From Bin87 sp034428455 (GTDB lineage Bacteria > Chloroflexota > Dehalococcoidia > Lucifugimonadales > UBA3495), in contig DAOUHZ010000147.1 in NCBI GenBank assembly GCA_034428455.1, forward strand, positions 1 through 64,000: a DNA stretch of 64,000 nucleotides, in the 5' to 3' direction. Made by a program: the position numbers and the translations under genes. The number at the start of each line of letters is the position of its first letter. The first letter of the stretch is position 1. Below, in pieces: positions 43,479 through 52,451 of this stretch. The notes under the pieces were generated by a model. The model saw only the letters and a program-made list of their open reading frames with translations. It was not told where the DNA came from and ran no database searches.

Positions 43479-45197
43479 CTAGATGCGGCGCGTGAGCGCA
43501 ATCAGTTCCCGTACCTCACGGATATTTTCTACTACTCTCTCGTCACCCAGGGTTTCCAGCGTTTCAACTATTGTCCGCAGACTATCCTGCGTCCAGTCAT
43601 CGTCGAGGCCGCTGGGGGGCGGATGCGCGGCCCGGTTCCGGATACGCCGTATATCGTCCATTCTCCGGTACAGGGATTGCCAATCCTCAAAACAATGGGG
43701 GTTGGAACTGACGATTGCCGAAAAGTCCCCGATGTCGATGGCCGCCTCTGGTTGCTCGGAGGCGTTGCGGAGGTGTTGGTAGTCTCGAAGCTCGATTGAA
43801 TTGCTGAGCGCGTTGATAAGGTCATCACCGTGCGCAGCTCGCAATTTCCGGACGATAAACTTGCGGCACGGGTCACGGTAAACGTTGAGAGCGTGATTTA
43901 GGGTGGTCACGTTCCCGATGTTCCCGTCACCCAGACGGATTAACGGACCTGAATCATCATCTCGCAATCTATTCCGCTGTCGAAGCTGCTGATTATCGTC
44001 GTTCAGCCTGGAGATGGTCTTTTCGTATTCCGTCACCCTGGCCCGCAGTTCTTCGTTCCGTTGTCGCAACTGACTGCGCTCCTCGCGCCCTTCACCCACG
44101 TTGACGCCGTCCTCCCTGGCCCGCGCTTCAATTTCCCTTTCCAGATTACTGACAATCTCCTCTGCCTCTTCCTTTTCTCGTGTCAGTCGCTCGATATTTC
44201 GTTGAGCAAGTTCCACCTGGCGACGCATTTCCAAATTGCGGACCTCAGCTACCCGCTTGGTCCGTCCTAGCTCAGCCAGCTCGGCCCTGAGGGTGTCGAA
44301 ACTATCCGGCTCCGATTGGACTTCCGCTTCCTCGGAGACCAATGCGGTTTCTTCTGCCGCCCTCCGGGAGTTTAAGCTCCGGGCCACCGCGCTGCGGGCA
44401 ACGCTGTATAGTTCATCAATGTCAATTCCTTGTCCACTCGCCAGACAAGCTTTTTGCACTTCATACAGCGACATTCTGCGTACTGCTTCCGGCATATAAA
44501 AATCGGTTATGCCGGAATCCGGCTTCATCCCATTGCGGCCCGGCTTGCAGTTTGGCCAGTAGATTCTAACCGCGCCGCCGTAAGTGCTAATCCCGCTATG
44601 CTGCCGCAGCAGCAAGGCTGCGTTATCAACACAGTAGGCCACTTGTGCTACGCCTTGCAGCATCCTCTGGGCGTTATCCGGGTCGCAGCCGGGCAATCCA
44701 TCCTGGCCCGGCGTAATCAGGAAAATCGGCAATCTCCGCTGCGAGTTGAGCAATTGATTGCGGGCGAAATCCTCTATGTTGCCATCGTCGAGTTCCAGCG
44801 GCTGGGCGGTTATTTTGCTGATGCCGGCGCGGCACTGAAATTGCCTGATGATAGTGTCCAGAAACCTGGGCGGGCCGGCGGCATGTTCTGGCAAATCTGC
44901 TCCGTCGGATGATATGAATCTGGTCAGTATCTGAACTGCGACATCGGGCGCATCGTCCAACGTACAAAGCCGCGCTTCCAGCCGCACTGCCGCCGGCAGA
45001 TTAGGGTGCGAACGCTCGCCGCTAAAATGAGCGTATCCAATGGTTCCGACCCGATTCGCCTCCAGTTCGTAATCAACCTCGCCGTCGCTACTTTGCAATT
45101 CTTCCTCAATCGTATCTATCGCCACTTGCAGCAGCTCCGCACCGCCCGAACCGTCGCGGTTCAGAATAGTAAAGCTGGTCTCGTACTGGGTAGGCAT
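43479..45197 (-). CDS. Multidomain protein with C-terminal Swt1-type HEPN domain
   Basis: 572 residues with no full-length family recognised. The N-terminal half (about 1-260) is an alpha/beta region with VRLEARLCTLDDAPDVA, LPIFLITPGQDGLPG, VAYCVDNAALLLRQHSG and GGAVRIYWPNCKPGRNG. A long coiled coil follows (about 295-400). The C-terminal HEPN-Swt1-like domain contains YRDPCRKFIVRKL, IGDFSAIV and RIRNRAAHPP, the last carrying the R-x4-H motif of HEPN ribonucleases. ATG 45197 after GAGG is chosen. The architecture suggests an RNA-targeting stress or anti-phage effector, but this is inference. Confidence 0.65.
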   Translation of the reverse strand: MPTQYETSFTILNRDGSGGAELLQVAIDTIEEELQSSDGEVDYELEANRVGTIGYAHFSGERSHPNLPAAVRLEARLCTLDDAPDVAVQILTRFISSDGADLPEHAAGPPRFLDTIIRQFQCRAGISKITAQPLELDDGNIEDFARNQLLNSQRRLPIFLITPGQDGLPGCDPDNAQRMLQGVAQVAYCVDNAALLLRQHSGISTYGGAVRIYWPNCKPGRNGMKPDSGITDFYMPEAVRRMSLYEVQKACLASGQGIDIDELYSVARSAVARSLNSRRAAEETALVSEEAEVQSEPDSFDTLRAELAELGRTKRVAEVRNLEMRRQVELAQRNIERLTREKEEAEEIVSNLEREIEARAREDGVNVGEGREERSQLRQRNEELRARVTEYEKTISRLNDDNQQLRQRNRLRDDDSGPLIRLGDGNIGNVTTLNHALNVYRDPCRKFIVRKLRAAHGDDLINALSNSIELRDYQHLRNASEQPEAAIDIGDFSAIVSSNPHCFEDWQSLYRRMDDIRRIRNRAAHPPPSGLDDDWTQDSLRTIVETLETLGDERVVENIREVRELIALTRRI

Positions 45198-45243
45198 GGC
45201 GACATACCTCATATAGTTGCCATATTCCGAATAAATTCTCTTC

Positions 45244-46479
45244 CTAAACTACCCTCGCATCCCGTAGCCTGTTCAACTCTTCTTCACTAACGCCGCAGAG
45301 TTCGCTTAAAACCTCGGCGTTGTGCATCCCCAGGGACGGCGCGCCGGGTACATCCGGCAGCGGTTGCCCATCGAATAATACCGGGAAACCGGCGACAACC
45401 TCGCTGACCTCTCCGCTGAAAGCCGCATTGCGCATGGGCCGCAGGGCCCCTCGATCGCGGAAATGTTGGTCGGCCAGGATCTCGGGCACCGTTCGCACCG
45501 GGGCGCAGGGCACGTCGCCGGCCGACAGACATTCCAGCGCCTCGGTTCGGCTCATGGCGCCGATGCGGGCTTGAACTTCCGCGCGGGCGCCGGCGGCGTT
45601 CTCCGACCTCACCTGGTAGCGCGCGAACCTTTCATCCTCGATTAGCTCGGGCGTCCCTATAGCATTGCACAGCCGGCGCCACTGATCGTCGCTGGCGGCA
45701 GTGATGATGATGGCCCCGTCGCTGGCCTGGTATTGACCGGTGGGACCGCTCCGGCTGTTATTCCCGGTACGCAGGGGAATGCCCGCCGCCATGTCCTCCT
45801 CCAGGTTCTCCATCAACATCAACGAAGCCAGGGTGTCCATCATCGACACGTCCAGATAACAACCCCTGCCGGTCTTATCCTTCTCACGCAACGCCGACAG
45901 GATGGCCGTCGACGCGAACATCGGGGTCACCAAATCGCCGATGTAGAAGCCCACCCGCGTCGGCGGGCCGTCCGGTTCGCCGTTGATGTCCATCAGTCCG
46001 CTCATGCCCTGGATCTGGGGGTCGTGGGCCGGCTGGTGGGCGTAGGGGCCGGTCTGACCGTAGCCGGAGATGCTGGCGTAGATCACGCCCGGGTTCACGG
46101 CGGCCACGTCTTGATAACCGAGACCCAAGCGGGTCATGGAACCTGGCGCCAGGTTCTCCAGTACCACGTCGGATTGGCGAGCCATCTCCAGGAACAGTTC
46201 CCGCCCGCGCGGGTTCTTCAGGTCCAGGGTAACGCTCTTCACGCCCTGGCTGCGCTTCAGAAAACGGGTGGCGATGTGCTTCTCGCTGCGCTGCTCGGAG
46301 TGGATACCATCCGGGCCGGCAAAGGGGCCATTCCCGCGCACCGGATCCCCCCGGCCCGGTATCTCGATCTTGATCACCTCAGCGCCCAGCCGCGCCAGTG
46401 TCATGCTCAGGAACGGCCCAGCGAGGAACACGGTAACGGCCAAAACCCGCAAGTCCGAAAGTGGCTGCATTCTTCCCAT
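45244..46479 (-). CDS. Class III CoA-transferase (CaiB/BaiF)
   Basis: 411 residues. It has the family N-terminus (DLRVLAVTVFLAGPFLSMTLARLGAEVIKIE), the catalytic Asp in FYIGDLVTPMFASTAIL, the LENLAPGSMTRLGLGY motif and YLDVSMMDTLASLM. The C-terminus has the expected GMHNAEVLSELCGVS. Start ATG 46479 or 46470. It is separate from the two transferases at 27856 and 29424 and divergent from the FAD oxidoreductase. The substrate is unknown. Confidence 0.88.
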   Translation of the reverse strand: MGRMQPLSDLRVLAVTVFLAGPFLSMTLARLGAEVIKIEIPGRGDPVRGNGPFAGPDGIHSEQRSEKHIATRFLKRSQGVKSVTLDLKNPRGRELFLEMARQSDVVLENLAPGSMTRLGLGYQDVAAVNPGVIYASISGYGQTGPYAHQPAHDPQIQGMSGLMDINGEPDGPPTRVGFYIGDLVTPMFASTAILSALREKDKTGRGCYLDVSMMDTLASLMLMENLEEDMAAGIPLRTGNNSRSGPTGQYQASDGAIIITAASDDQWRRLCNAIGTPELIEDERFARYQVRSENAAGARAEVQARIGAMSRTEALECLSAGDVPCAPVRTVPEILADQHFRDRGALRPMRNAAFSGEVSEVVAGFPVLFDGQPLPDVPGAPSLGMHNAEVLSELCGVSEEELNRLRDARVV

Positions 46480-46624
46480 CCGCCTATTCTAGATTGCCTG
46501 CGGGCGGCTCGTGATTGCCCGGCCCAACGCGACGGAAGTGTACCACGGTAGCCCATCCGCACAGCCTGCACACTCGTAGGCACAGTCAGCCTCCGAGCTC
46601 AGACAAAGGACAAACATACAAACC

Positions 46625-48031
46625 ATGCCAAAGACAACATCCACGACAGTCAATGACATTCATTCCCAGTTGAATGAAACCGAAGTCGCCCACGTCATTG
46701 CGCCCAATTCGATCGTGGAAGCTCAACGGGGAATAGATCGGGTACGGGACGCCGGTGAGAGCCTGAGCATCGCCGCCGGGTACCACGCCATGGGCGGCCA
46801 GCAATTTCTGTGCGGTGGGACACTGCTGGACACCAGGCATCTGAACCGCATCGTGGGTTTGAACGCCGAACGGGGCATCGTCACCGTCGAGGCCGGAATC
46901 ATGTGGTCTGACCTCGTGCCCGGGCTCCGTGAAATGCAGGCAGACCTCAACCGGCGATGGAGCGTGGTGCAGAAGCAGACCGGCGCCGACCGTCTCAGCA
47001 TCGGCGGCGCGCTGGCCGCCAACGGCCACGGCCGCGGTCTGACCTACCGACCTATCGTTCAGGACGTTGAAGCCTTCGAAATCATTGACGCCAACGGTAA
47101 CCTGACCCGCTGCGATCGTGACCAGAATTCCGACCTGTTTAGCCTGGCCATCGGCGGATATGGGCTGTTCGGCATGATTGCAACCGTCGACCTGCGCCTC
47201 ATGCCGGCCCACCATGTCCGCCGGAACGTGGAAGTTACCACCATCGACAAACTCGGGGACCTTTTCAAACAGCGCATCGCCGACGGGTTCACCTACGGTG
47301 ATTTTCAGTACCGTACCGACGAGAGTTCGCCCGGTTTCCTCAGGGACGGGGTCCTGTCCTGCTATCAGCCGGTGAGTGACGCCGAGGCCAGAGCAGCCCC
47401 ACGACCGCAATACCTGCTCAACGAGACCGCCTGGCGGCAACTGTTGCACTGGTCCCACACCGACAAAGCCCGCGCCTTCGACGAATACGCCGGGTTCTAC
47501 CGCAGCACCGACGGCCAGATTTACGACAGCGACACCTTCCAGTTGAGCCAGTATATCGACCATTACCATCAGGGACTCGACGAGCGGCTCAGCTGTACGG
47601 TTCCGGGTTCCGAAACTATCACCGAGCTGTACGTGCCGTTACCCGAATTGCCCGGCTTCATGGCCGCGGCCGGCGCGGAACTGCGAAGACAGCAGGCCAA
47701 CGTGATTTACGGAACCATACGCCTCATCGAGCGCGACGACGAAACAGTGCTCAACTGGGCGCGACAGCCCTACGCTTGCATCGTAGTAAATCTGCATGTG
47801 GATCACGATCCGGCCGGTATCCGGCGCGTCTCCCACGCCCTGCGTACCCTCATCGACTTGGCCATCGAGAGAAACGGCAGCTATTTCCTCACCTACAACA
47901 AATTCGCCACGACCGACCAACTGGCGACGTGCTATCCTCAATTTCCAGAGTTCGCATCTGCCAAACAGCAATACGATCCCCACCACGTGTTCTCCAGCGA
48001 CTGGTTCCGCGCGTATGCGGACAATCCTTGA
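46625..48031 (+). CDS. FAD-binding oxidoreductase (PCMH-type, GlcD/VAO superfamily)
   Basis: 468 residues. The PCMH FAD-binding domain (about 20-210) has AGYHAMGGQQFLCGGTLLDT, VEAGIMWSDLVPGL and SIGGALAANGHGRGLTYRP. The substrate domain follows, with a C-terminal YNKFATTDQLATCYPQF and PHHVFSSDWFR typical of the superfamily. No cysteine pair or Fe-S motif is visible. It ends ATGA-coupled to the small membrane gene downstream, implying transfer of electrons to a membrane partner. The substrate is unknown. Confidence 0.82.
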   Translation: MPKTTSTTVNDIHSQLNETEVAHVIAPNSIVEAQRGIDRVRDAGESLSIAAGYHAMGGQQFLCGGTLLDTRHLNRIVGLNAERGIVTVEAGIMWSDLVPGLREMQADLNRRWSVVQKQTGADRLSIGGALAANGHGRGLTYRPIVQDVEAFEIIDANGNLTRCDRDQNSDLFSLAIGGYGLFGMIATVDLRLMPAHHVRRNVEVTTIDKLGDLFKQRIADGFTYGDFQYRTDESSPGFLRDGVLSCYQPVSDAEARAAPRPQYLLNETAWRQLLHWSHTDKARAFDEYAGFYRSTDGQIYDSDTFQLSQYIDHYHQGLDERLSCTVPGSETITELYVPLPELPGFMAAAGAELRRQQANVIYGTIRLIERDDETVLNWARQPYACIVVNLHVDHDPAGIRRVSHALRTLIDLAIERNGSYFLTYNKFATTDQLATCYPQFPEFASAKQQYDPHHVFSSDWFRAYADNP

Positions 48032-48480
48032 TGCATCCCAACACCGCGCATGACGTACTGACCATCGGCGCTGTGTCCATGCTGTCGGTCGTGTTCCTTC
48101 TCCGCGTCGCCGGGCAAGCGATCCAGCGGTGGTTCCCCGTGGAGTTCCTGCCACCCTTCGAGGCGTGGCAGGGCAGCGGTCTCGCCTACTCCGTTCTGCT
48201 TGCTTGCCAGGTTGTCATACTGGGGTTGCTCGCTACTGCAATCCGCGGCATGGTCCGAAGACGACGGATGTTGGGCGCGACGGCCAGCCGCTGCGTGGTG
48301 GTCATCGGGTTCGTGTACTTCGCTGGCATGGCGCTGCGGTTGATCCTGGGATTAACAGTTTTTGACGACAACCGCTGGTTCACGGCCTGGATTTCTACAG
48401 CGCTGCATCTGGATCTGGCCGCAATCGTGATCCTCTGGGGTTGGGACCAACTCCGCCGGTCTCGAACCATGCCGGCCTGA
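48031..48480 (+). CDS. Four-helix membrane protein, unknown
   Basis: 149 residues. ATG 48031 overlaps the preceding stop (ATGA). Four membrane helices are visible, among them AVSMLSVVFLLRVAGQAI, YSVLLACQVVILGLLATAI, CVVVIGFVYFAGMALRLILG and LAAIVILWGW. No heme-ligand pattern is certain, although His116 lies in the last helix region. It is the middle of a three-gene operon between an FAD oxidoreductase and a cytochrome-b/molybdenum fusion, so a redox membrane subunit is plausible. Confidence 0.6.
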   Translation: MHPNTAHDVLTIGAVSMLSVVFLLRVAGQAIQRWFPVEFLPPFEAWQGSGLAYSVLLACQVVILGLLATAIRGMVRRRRMLGATASRCVVVIGFVYFAGMALRLILGLTVFDDNRWFTAWISTALHLDLAAIVILWGWDQLRRSRTMPA

Positions 48481-48486
48481 AGTCCG

Positions 48487-49518
48487 ATGCGTTATCCCTG
48501 GGCCAACATCGCCCTGATCGCGCTGGTCATCGCCGAGTTGTTGACGGGATACCTGGGTCTCACCCACTCCAACCCGGAATGGATCGGCGCGATGCACTTG
48601 CACCGCATCTTCGGGTTCGCCATCCTCGCGCTTTTCGCGTGGAAGTCGCGCAACGTCCTGGGGTCGTTGCGCACCCGGAGCAACTGGCGTCGCTCCTCGG
48701 GCACAATGCTATGGTCAATCGCGCTGCTGCTGGGACTGCTGATCGTGCTCGGCCTGGGACTGGCGTGGAGCCATCTCGGCCCCTACCACTGGATGGGGTT
48801 CTCCGGCACGACCATCCACATGAACCTGGCGTGGATGTTGATACCCCTGTTGGTGTGGCACTCATTCCGGCACCGCATCAGCCTGCGGACCCGCTACTTG
48901 GTCGACCGTCGCCACTTTCTCCGGGTAGTGGGGCTGGCCATGGCCGGGTTTCTGGCCTGGCGCACCGCCGAACTAACTGGGATTTTGACGTCAGGCCCGA
49001 GTGCTCGGAGGCGTTTCACCGGCTCGTACCCGGAGAACGGCCAGGACTTCCCGGTGACCATGTGGCTGAACGACAAGGTCCCGACCGTAGATGCCTCGAC
49101 ATGGCGCCTGAGCGTCGAAGGCCACGTGGAATCGCCGTACCATATTGGATTGGAAGAGTTCCAAACCTGGCGCGAAAGCCTCACCGCAACCCTGGACTGC
49201 ACCGGGGGATGGCACACTACGCGCAAGTGGGAGGGCATCCCCGTATCAGAGCTGCTAGTCCGCGCGAGGCCCAAGCCCGGCGCCGGCAGCATCACCATCC
49301 GGTCACGCACCGGGTACTTTCGCAGGTATTCACTGGCGGAAGCCGACCGTGCACTGCTGGCCAGCCGAGTGGACGGCAACCCTCTCTCAACAGGGCACGG
49401 CTTTCCGGCGCGCATGGTTGAACCGCACAAGCGCGGCTACGACTGGGTGAAATGGGTAGATTCGATCACCGTCAACCAGACGGGAAAGCTCTGGCAACCG
49501 CCGCTACCTCTGACCTGA
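48487..49518 (+). CDS. Fusion of cytochrome-b-like membrane domain and sulfite-oxidase-type molybdopterin domain
   Basis: 343 residues. The N-terminal 140 residues hold four membrane helices with histidines near helix ends (MHLHRIFGFAIL, IHMNLAWMLIP, LVWHSF), suggesting heme b. The C-terminal 190 residues are an oxidoreductase_molb domain: Pro-Val-Thr-Met-Trp-Leu, LDCTGGWHTTRKWEGIPVSELL with the molybdenum-ligand Cys near 237, and ARMVEPHKRGYDWVKWV. The order resembles YedY/MsrP plus MsrQ joined in one chain, but here the membrane part comes first and no Tat signal is seen. It is the third gene of the operon. Confidence 0.78.
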   Translation: MRYPWANIALIALVIAELLTGYLGLTHSNPEWIGAMHLHRIFGFAILALFAWKSRNVLGSLRTRSNWRRSSGTMLWSIALLLGLLIVLGLGLAWSHLGPYHWMGFSGTTIHMNLAWMLIPLLVWHSFRHRISLRTRYLVDRRHFLRVVGLAMAGFLAWRTAELTGILTSGPSARRRFTGSYPENGQDFPVTMWLNDKVPTVDASTWRLSVEGHVESPYHIGLEEFQTWRESLTATLDCTGGWHTTRKWEGIPVSELLVRARPKPGAGSITIRSRTGYFRRYSLAEADRALLASRVDGNPLSTGHGFPARMVEPHKRGYDWVKWVDSITVNQTGKLWQPPLPLT

Positions 49519-49531
49519 ATCAACAGCGTGG

Positions 49532-49975
49532 TCAAGAAACGGAGTCGGTAGCAGGAGATTGCTGCGAACCGCCGTTTTCGAGGCGCCGGATGCGCTCCTG
49601 CAGGTCACGAATCACGGGTTCCAGTTCAGCGCGGATCTCCGCGCGTCCCTCTTCCCGGCCTTCTTCCCTGGCGATGGCGATGCGTTTTTTTGCCAGAAAC
49701 ATGAAACCCCCTTCAATCACCGCGGTCAGGGAAATCGCCATGGCGACGGCATCATCGGCGAATGAGCCAGCGTTGTCGTATGCGTTCCACCAGGCGAACC
49801 ACAACGTTTCGCCACTGACCGCGACTCCATCCCACACGGCCGCTGCTAACCTTGACAGCATCAGTATAGCGAAAATGAGCAGGATCTCCGCAAGCCAGGC
49901 CCGGATTGCGGTGTATCGCCGCAGGGACTCGATCACATAGTCTAATATGGCGTCCAAAGCGTATCTACGTTCCAC
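49532..49975 (-). CDS. Membrane protein with short coiled coil, unknown
   Basis: 147 residues. One helix pair lies near 25-45 and 70-100 (AWLAEILLIFAILMLSRLAAAVW). A charged tail, REEGREEGRAEIRAELEPVIR, forms a coiled coil. The start (GTG 49975) is uncertain because no clear ribosome site is seen. It is convergent with the molybdenum fusion gene and divergent from the molybdenum hydroxylase. No family recognised. Confidence 0.45.
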   Translation of the reverse strand: MERRYALDAILDYVIESLRRYTAIRAWLAEILLIFAILMLSRLAAAVWDGVAVSGETLWFAWWNAYDNAGSFADDAVAMAISLTAVIEGGFMFLAKKRIAIAREEGREEGRAEIRAELEPVIRDLQERIRRLENGGSQQSPATDSVS

Positions 49976-50029
49976 GCAGGCGCCGCGTTCGCGGCATGCG
50001 ACCGTGTGGAATCTACCAAAACTCCAGGG

Positions 50030-50059
50030 TTGGGGCTATCGCGGGGCCTGTGCTAAAAT
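50030..50059 (+). promoter_or_regulatory. Candidate promoter of the molybdenum hydroxylase gene
   Basis: An extended -10 box TGCTAAAAT lies at 50051-50059, with a weak -35 (TTGGGG at 50030-50035) 18 bp upstream. The start codon is 35 bp downstream of the -10. The -10 sequence is the stronger part of the argument. Confidence 0.4.
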
Positions 50060-50093
50060 CGGGCAGCCATTACTACCAGCAGCGAGGCGAGTT

Positions 50094-52358
50094 ATGACCA
50101 ACATCGTGCTCTCAAACACCAACTATAATGTCGTCGGCACGCGGCCGGTTCGCCACGACGGCGCCGACAAGGTGACGGGGCGGGCCAAATACGGCGCGGA
50201 CTTCGAAATGAGCGGTATGCTCTTCGGCAAAGTCCTGCGCAGCCCCCACGCCCACGCGCGGATCAAGTCCATCGACACCTCGGCCGCGGAAGCGCTGCCC
50301 GGTGTGCGCGGCGTGGTGACCGGCGCCGATTTGCCCATCGCCGGCAAAGAGAACCCGCCAATGTCGGCGCGCGCTGCCAGCAACAACATCCTGGCTGCCG
50401 ACAAGGCCCTGTTCCGCGGGCACCCCATCGCAGCCGTGGCTGCCGACTCTGCTCACGTCGCCGAAGAGGCAGCCAGCCTTATCAAGGTGGAATACGAGGT
50501 CCTGAAGGCGAGCAGCAACGTGCTGGACGCCATGAAGGACGACGCTGATCTGCTTCACGAGGACATGACCACTACCGAATTCGGCGAGGAAACCGACAAG
50601 CACAGCAACGTCTCCAATCGGTTTGTGTACGAGCAAGGCGATGTGGAAGCGGCGTTCGCGCAAGCCGATTTCGTCATCGAGCGCGAGTTCAACACGCGCA
50701 CCGTGCACCAGGGCTACATCGAGCCGCAGAACGCCTCGGCGTTCTGGAATGCGGATGGATACCTGACGGTGTGGACCAGCACCCAGGGCGCGTTCGTCGC
50801 TCGCGATGCAATGGCCGGCGTGCTCGATTTGCCCGTCTCCCAGATCAAGGTCGTACCGATGGAGATCGGCGGTGGGTTTGGCGGCAAGATTCCGCTGTAC
50901 CTGGAACCCGTGGCTGCGCTGCTGTCGAAAAAGACCGGACGGCCCGTCAAGATGCAGATGACCCGCACTGAGACCTTTGAGGCCACCGGTCCCACCGCCG
51001 GCGCGTACGTCAAGATCAAGATGGGCGCGAACGCAGACGGCACGCTGGTCGCCGCCGACGCGGTCCTGATCTACGAGGCCGGGGCCTTCCCTGGGTCCTC
51101 CCCGGTCACCGCCGGCGCTCAGTGCGTCTTTGCGCCCTATGCCCTGGAGAACCAGCGGGTTGAGGGCTACGACGTGGTCACCAACAAGCCCCGCTCCTTC
51201 GCTTACCGCGCCCCCGGCGCTCCTATCTCCGCCTTCGGCGGCGAGCAGGTGGTGGATGAGCTTGCAGCCAAATGCGGCATGGATCCGCTGGAGTTCCGCC
51301 TGAAGAACGCCAGCAAGGAAGGCAACCGCCGGGTCGACGGCCCGCAATTCCGCGTGATCGGCAACGTCGAAACCTTGGAAGCCGCCAAGGATACCGATCA
51401 TTACAAGTCCGATCTCTCCGGTCCCAACCGCGGCCGCGGAGTGGCCAGTGGCTATTGGATGAACATCGGGCTGGCGTCCAGCGCCAGCATCAGCGTCAAT
51501 GCCGACGGCACCATCGGCCTGGTGGAAGGCTCCACCGACATTGGCGGCTCCCGCGCGTCCATCGCCATGCAGGCGGCCGAGGTTCTGGGCATCCCCGCCG
51601 AAGACGTGCGGCCCAGCGTCGGCGACACCGACGCAGTTGGCTACACCTTCCTCACCGGCGGCAGCCGCACCACCTTCGCCACCGGCTGGGCTGCCTACGA
51701 GTGCGCCGAGGAAATCAAGCGGAAGATGATCGACCGCGCCGGCCAGATCTGGGAAAAGGACCCCTCGGAGATCGACCTGGCGGACGGCATCTTCAAGCAC
51801 AACTCCGACGAGGACCTGCAGATGTCCTTCAAGGAGCTGTCGTCCCAACTCGCGCGCACCGGCGGCCCTATTTCCGCCCAGGTCAGCGTCAGCCCCGGCG
51901 GGGAGGGCGGAGCCTTCGGCACCCATCTGGTCGACGTTGAAGTGGACCCCGACACCGGCAAGGTGGACGTGCTCCGCTACACGGTGATTCAGGATGCCGG
52001 CAAGGCCATCCACCCCAGCTACGTGGAAGGCCAGATGCAGGGCGGCGCCGTCCAGGGCATCGGCTGGGCGCTCAACGAAGAGTACTTCATGAACGACTCC
52101 GGCGACATGGTAAATTCCAGCTTCCTGGATTACCGGATGCCCACCAGTCTGGACCTGCCCATGATTGACACCGTCATCGTGGAAAAAGCCAACCCGGGCC
52201 ATCCCTACGGGGTCCGCGGTGTCGGCGAGGTGCCCATCGTTCCCCCCATGGCCGCCATCGCCAACGCCATCCACGACGCCATCGGCGTGCGCATGGACAA
52301 CCTGCCCATGTCCCCCGGCGCCATCCTGGAGCAGCTCTGGGGCGAGAACGGCGGCTGA
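50094..52358 (+). CDS. Xanthine-dehydrogenase/CO-dehydrogenase-type molybdopterin large subunit
   Basis: 754 residues. ATG 50094 is preceded by GAGGCGAG. Family signatures are DGADKVTGRAKYGADFE, the GGGFGGKIPLYLEPVAALL motif, SFAYRAPGAPISAFGGEQ and GVRGVGEVPIVPPMAAIANA, which includes the catalytic-base Glu. It hydroxylates a small organic substrate, unknown here. The Fe-S and FAD subunits that normally accompany it are absent on both sides. The next gene encodes a carboxymuconolactone decarboxylase-like protein on the same strand. Confidence 0.88.
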   Translation: MTNIVLSNTNYNVVGTRPVRHDGADKVTGRAKYGADFEMSGMLFGKVLRSPHAHARIKSIDTSAAEALPGVRGVVTGADLPIAGKENPPMSARAASNNILAADKALFRGHPIAAVAADSAHVAEEAASLIKVEYEVLKASSNVLDAMKDDADLLHEDMTTTEFGEETDKHSNVSNRFVYEQGDVEAAFAQADFVIEREFNTRTVHQGYIEPQNASAFWNADGYLTVWTSTQGAFVARDAMAGVLDLPVSQIKVVPMEIGGGFGGKIPLYLEPVAALLSKKTGRPVKMQMTRTETFEATGPTAGAYVKIKMGANADGTLVAADAVLIYEAGAFPGSSPVTAGAQCVFAPYALENQRVEGYDVVTNKPRSFAYRAPGAPISAFGGEQVVDELAAKCGMDPLEFRLKNASKEGNRRVDGPQFRVIGNVETLEAAKDTDHYKSDLSGPNRGRGVASGYWMNIGLASSASISVNADGTIGLVEGSTDIGGSRASIAMQAAEVLGIPAEDVRPSVGDTDAVGYTFLTGGSRTTFATGWAAYECAEEIKRKMIDRAGQIWEKDPSEIDLADGIFKHNSDEDLQMSFKELSSQLARTGGPISAQVSVSPGGEGGAFGTHLVDVEVDPDTGKVDVLRYTVIQDAGKAIHPSYVEGQMQGGAVQGIGWALNEEYFMNDSGDMVNSSFLDYRMPTSLDLPMIDTVIVEKANPGHPYGVRGVGEVPIVPPMAAIANAIHDAIGVRMDNLPMSPGAILEQLWGENGG

Positions 52359-52451
52359 TCCTAGCCGAAAGATCCAGGAAATTCATCCGGCGGCGGTTGC
52401 CAATCGCCGCCGGTATTCGTAACCGACTAACTCGCACGGAGGCCACGAATC

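Noticed and set aside
50112..52274. 720-codon minus-strand ORF opposite the molybdenum hydroxylase
   Set aside because: It mirrors the real gene and has repetitive composition and no conserved domain.
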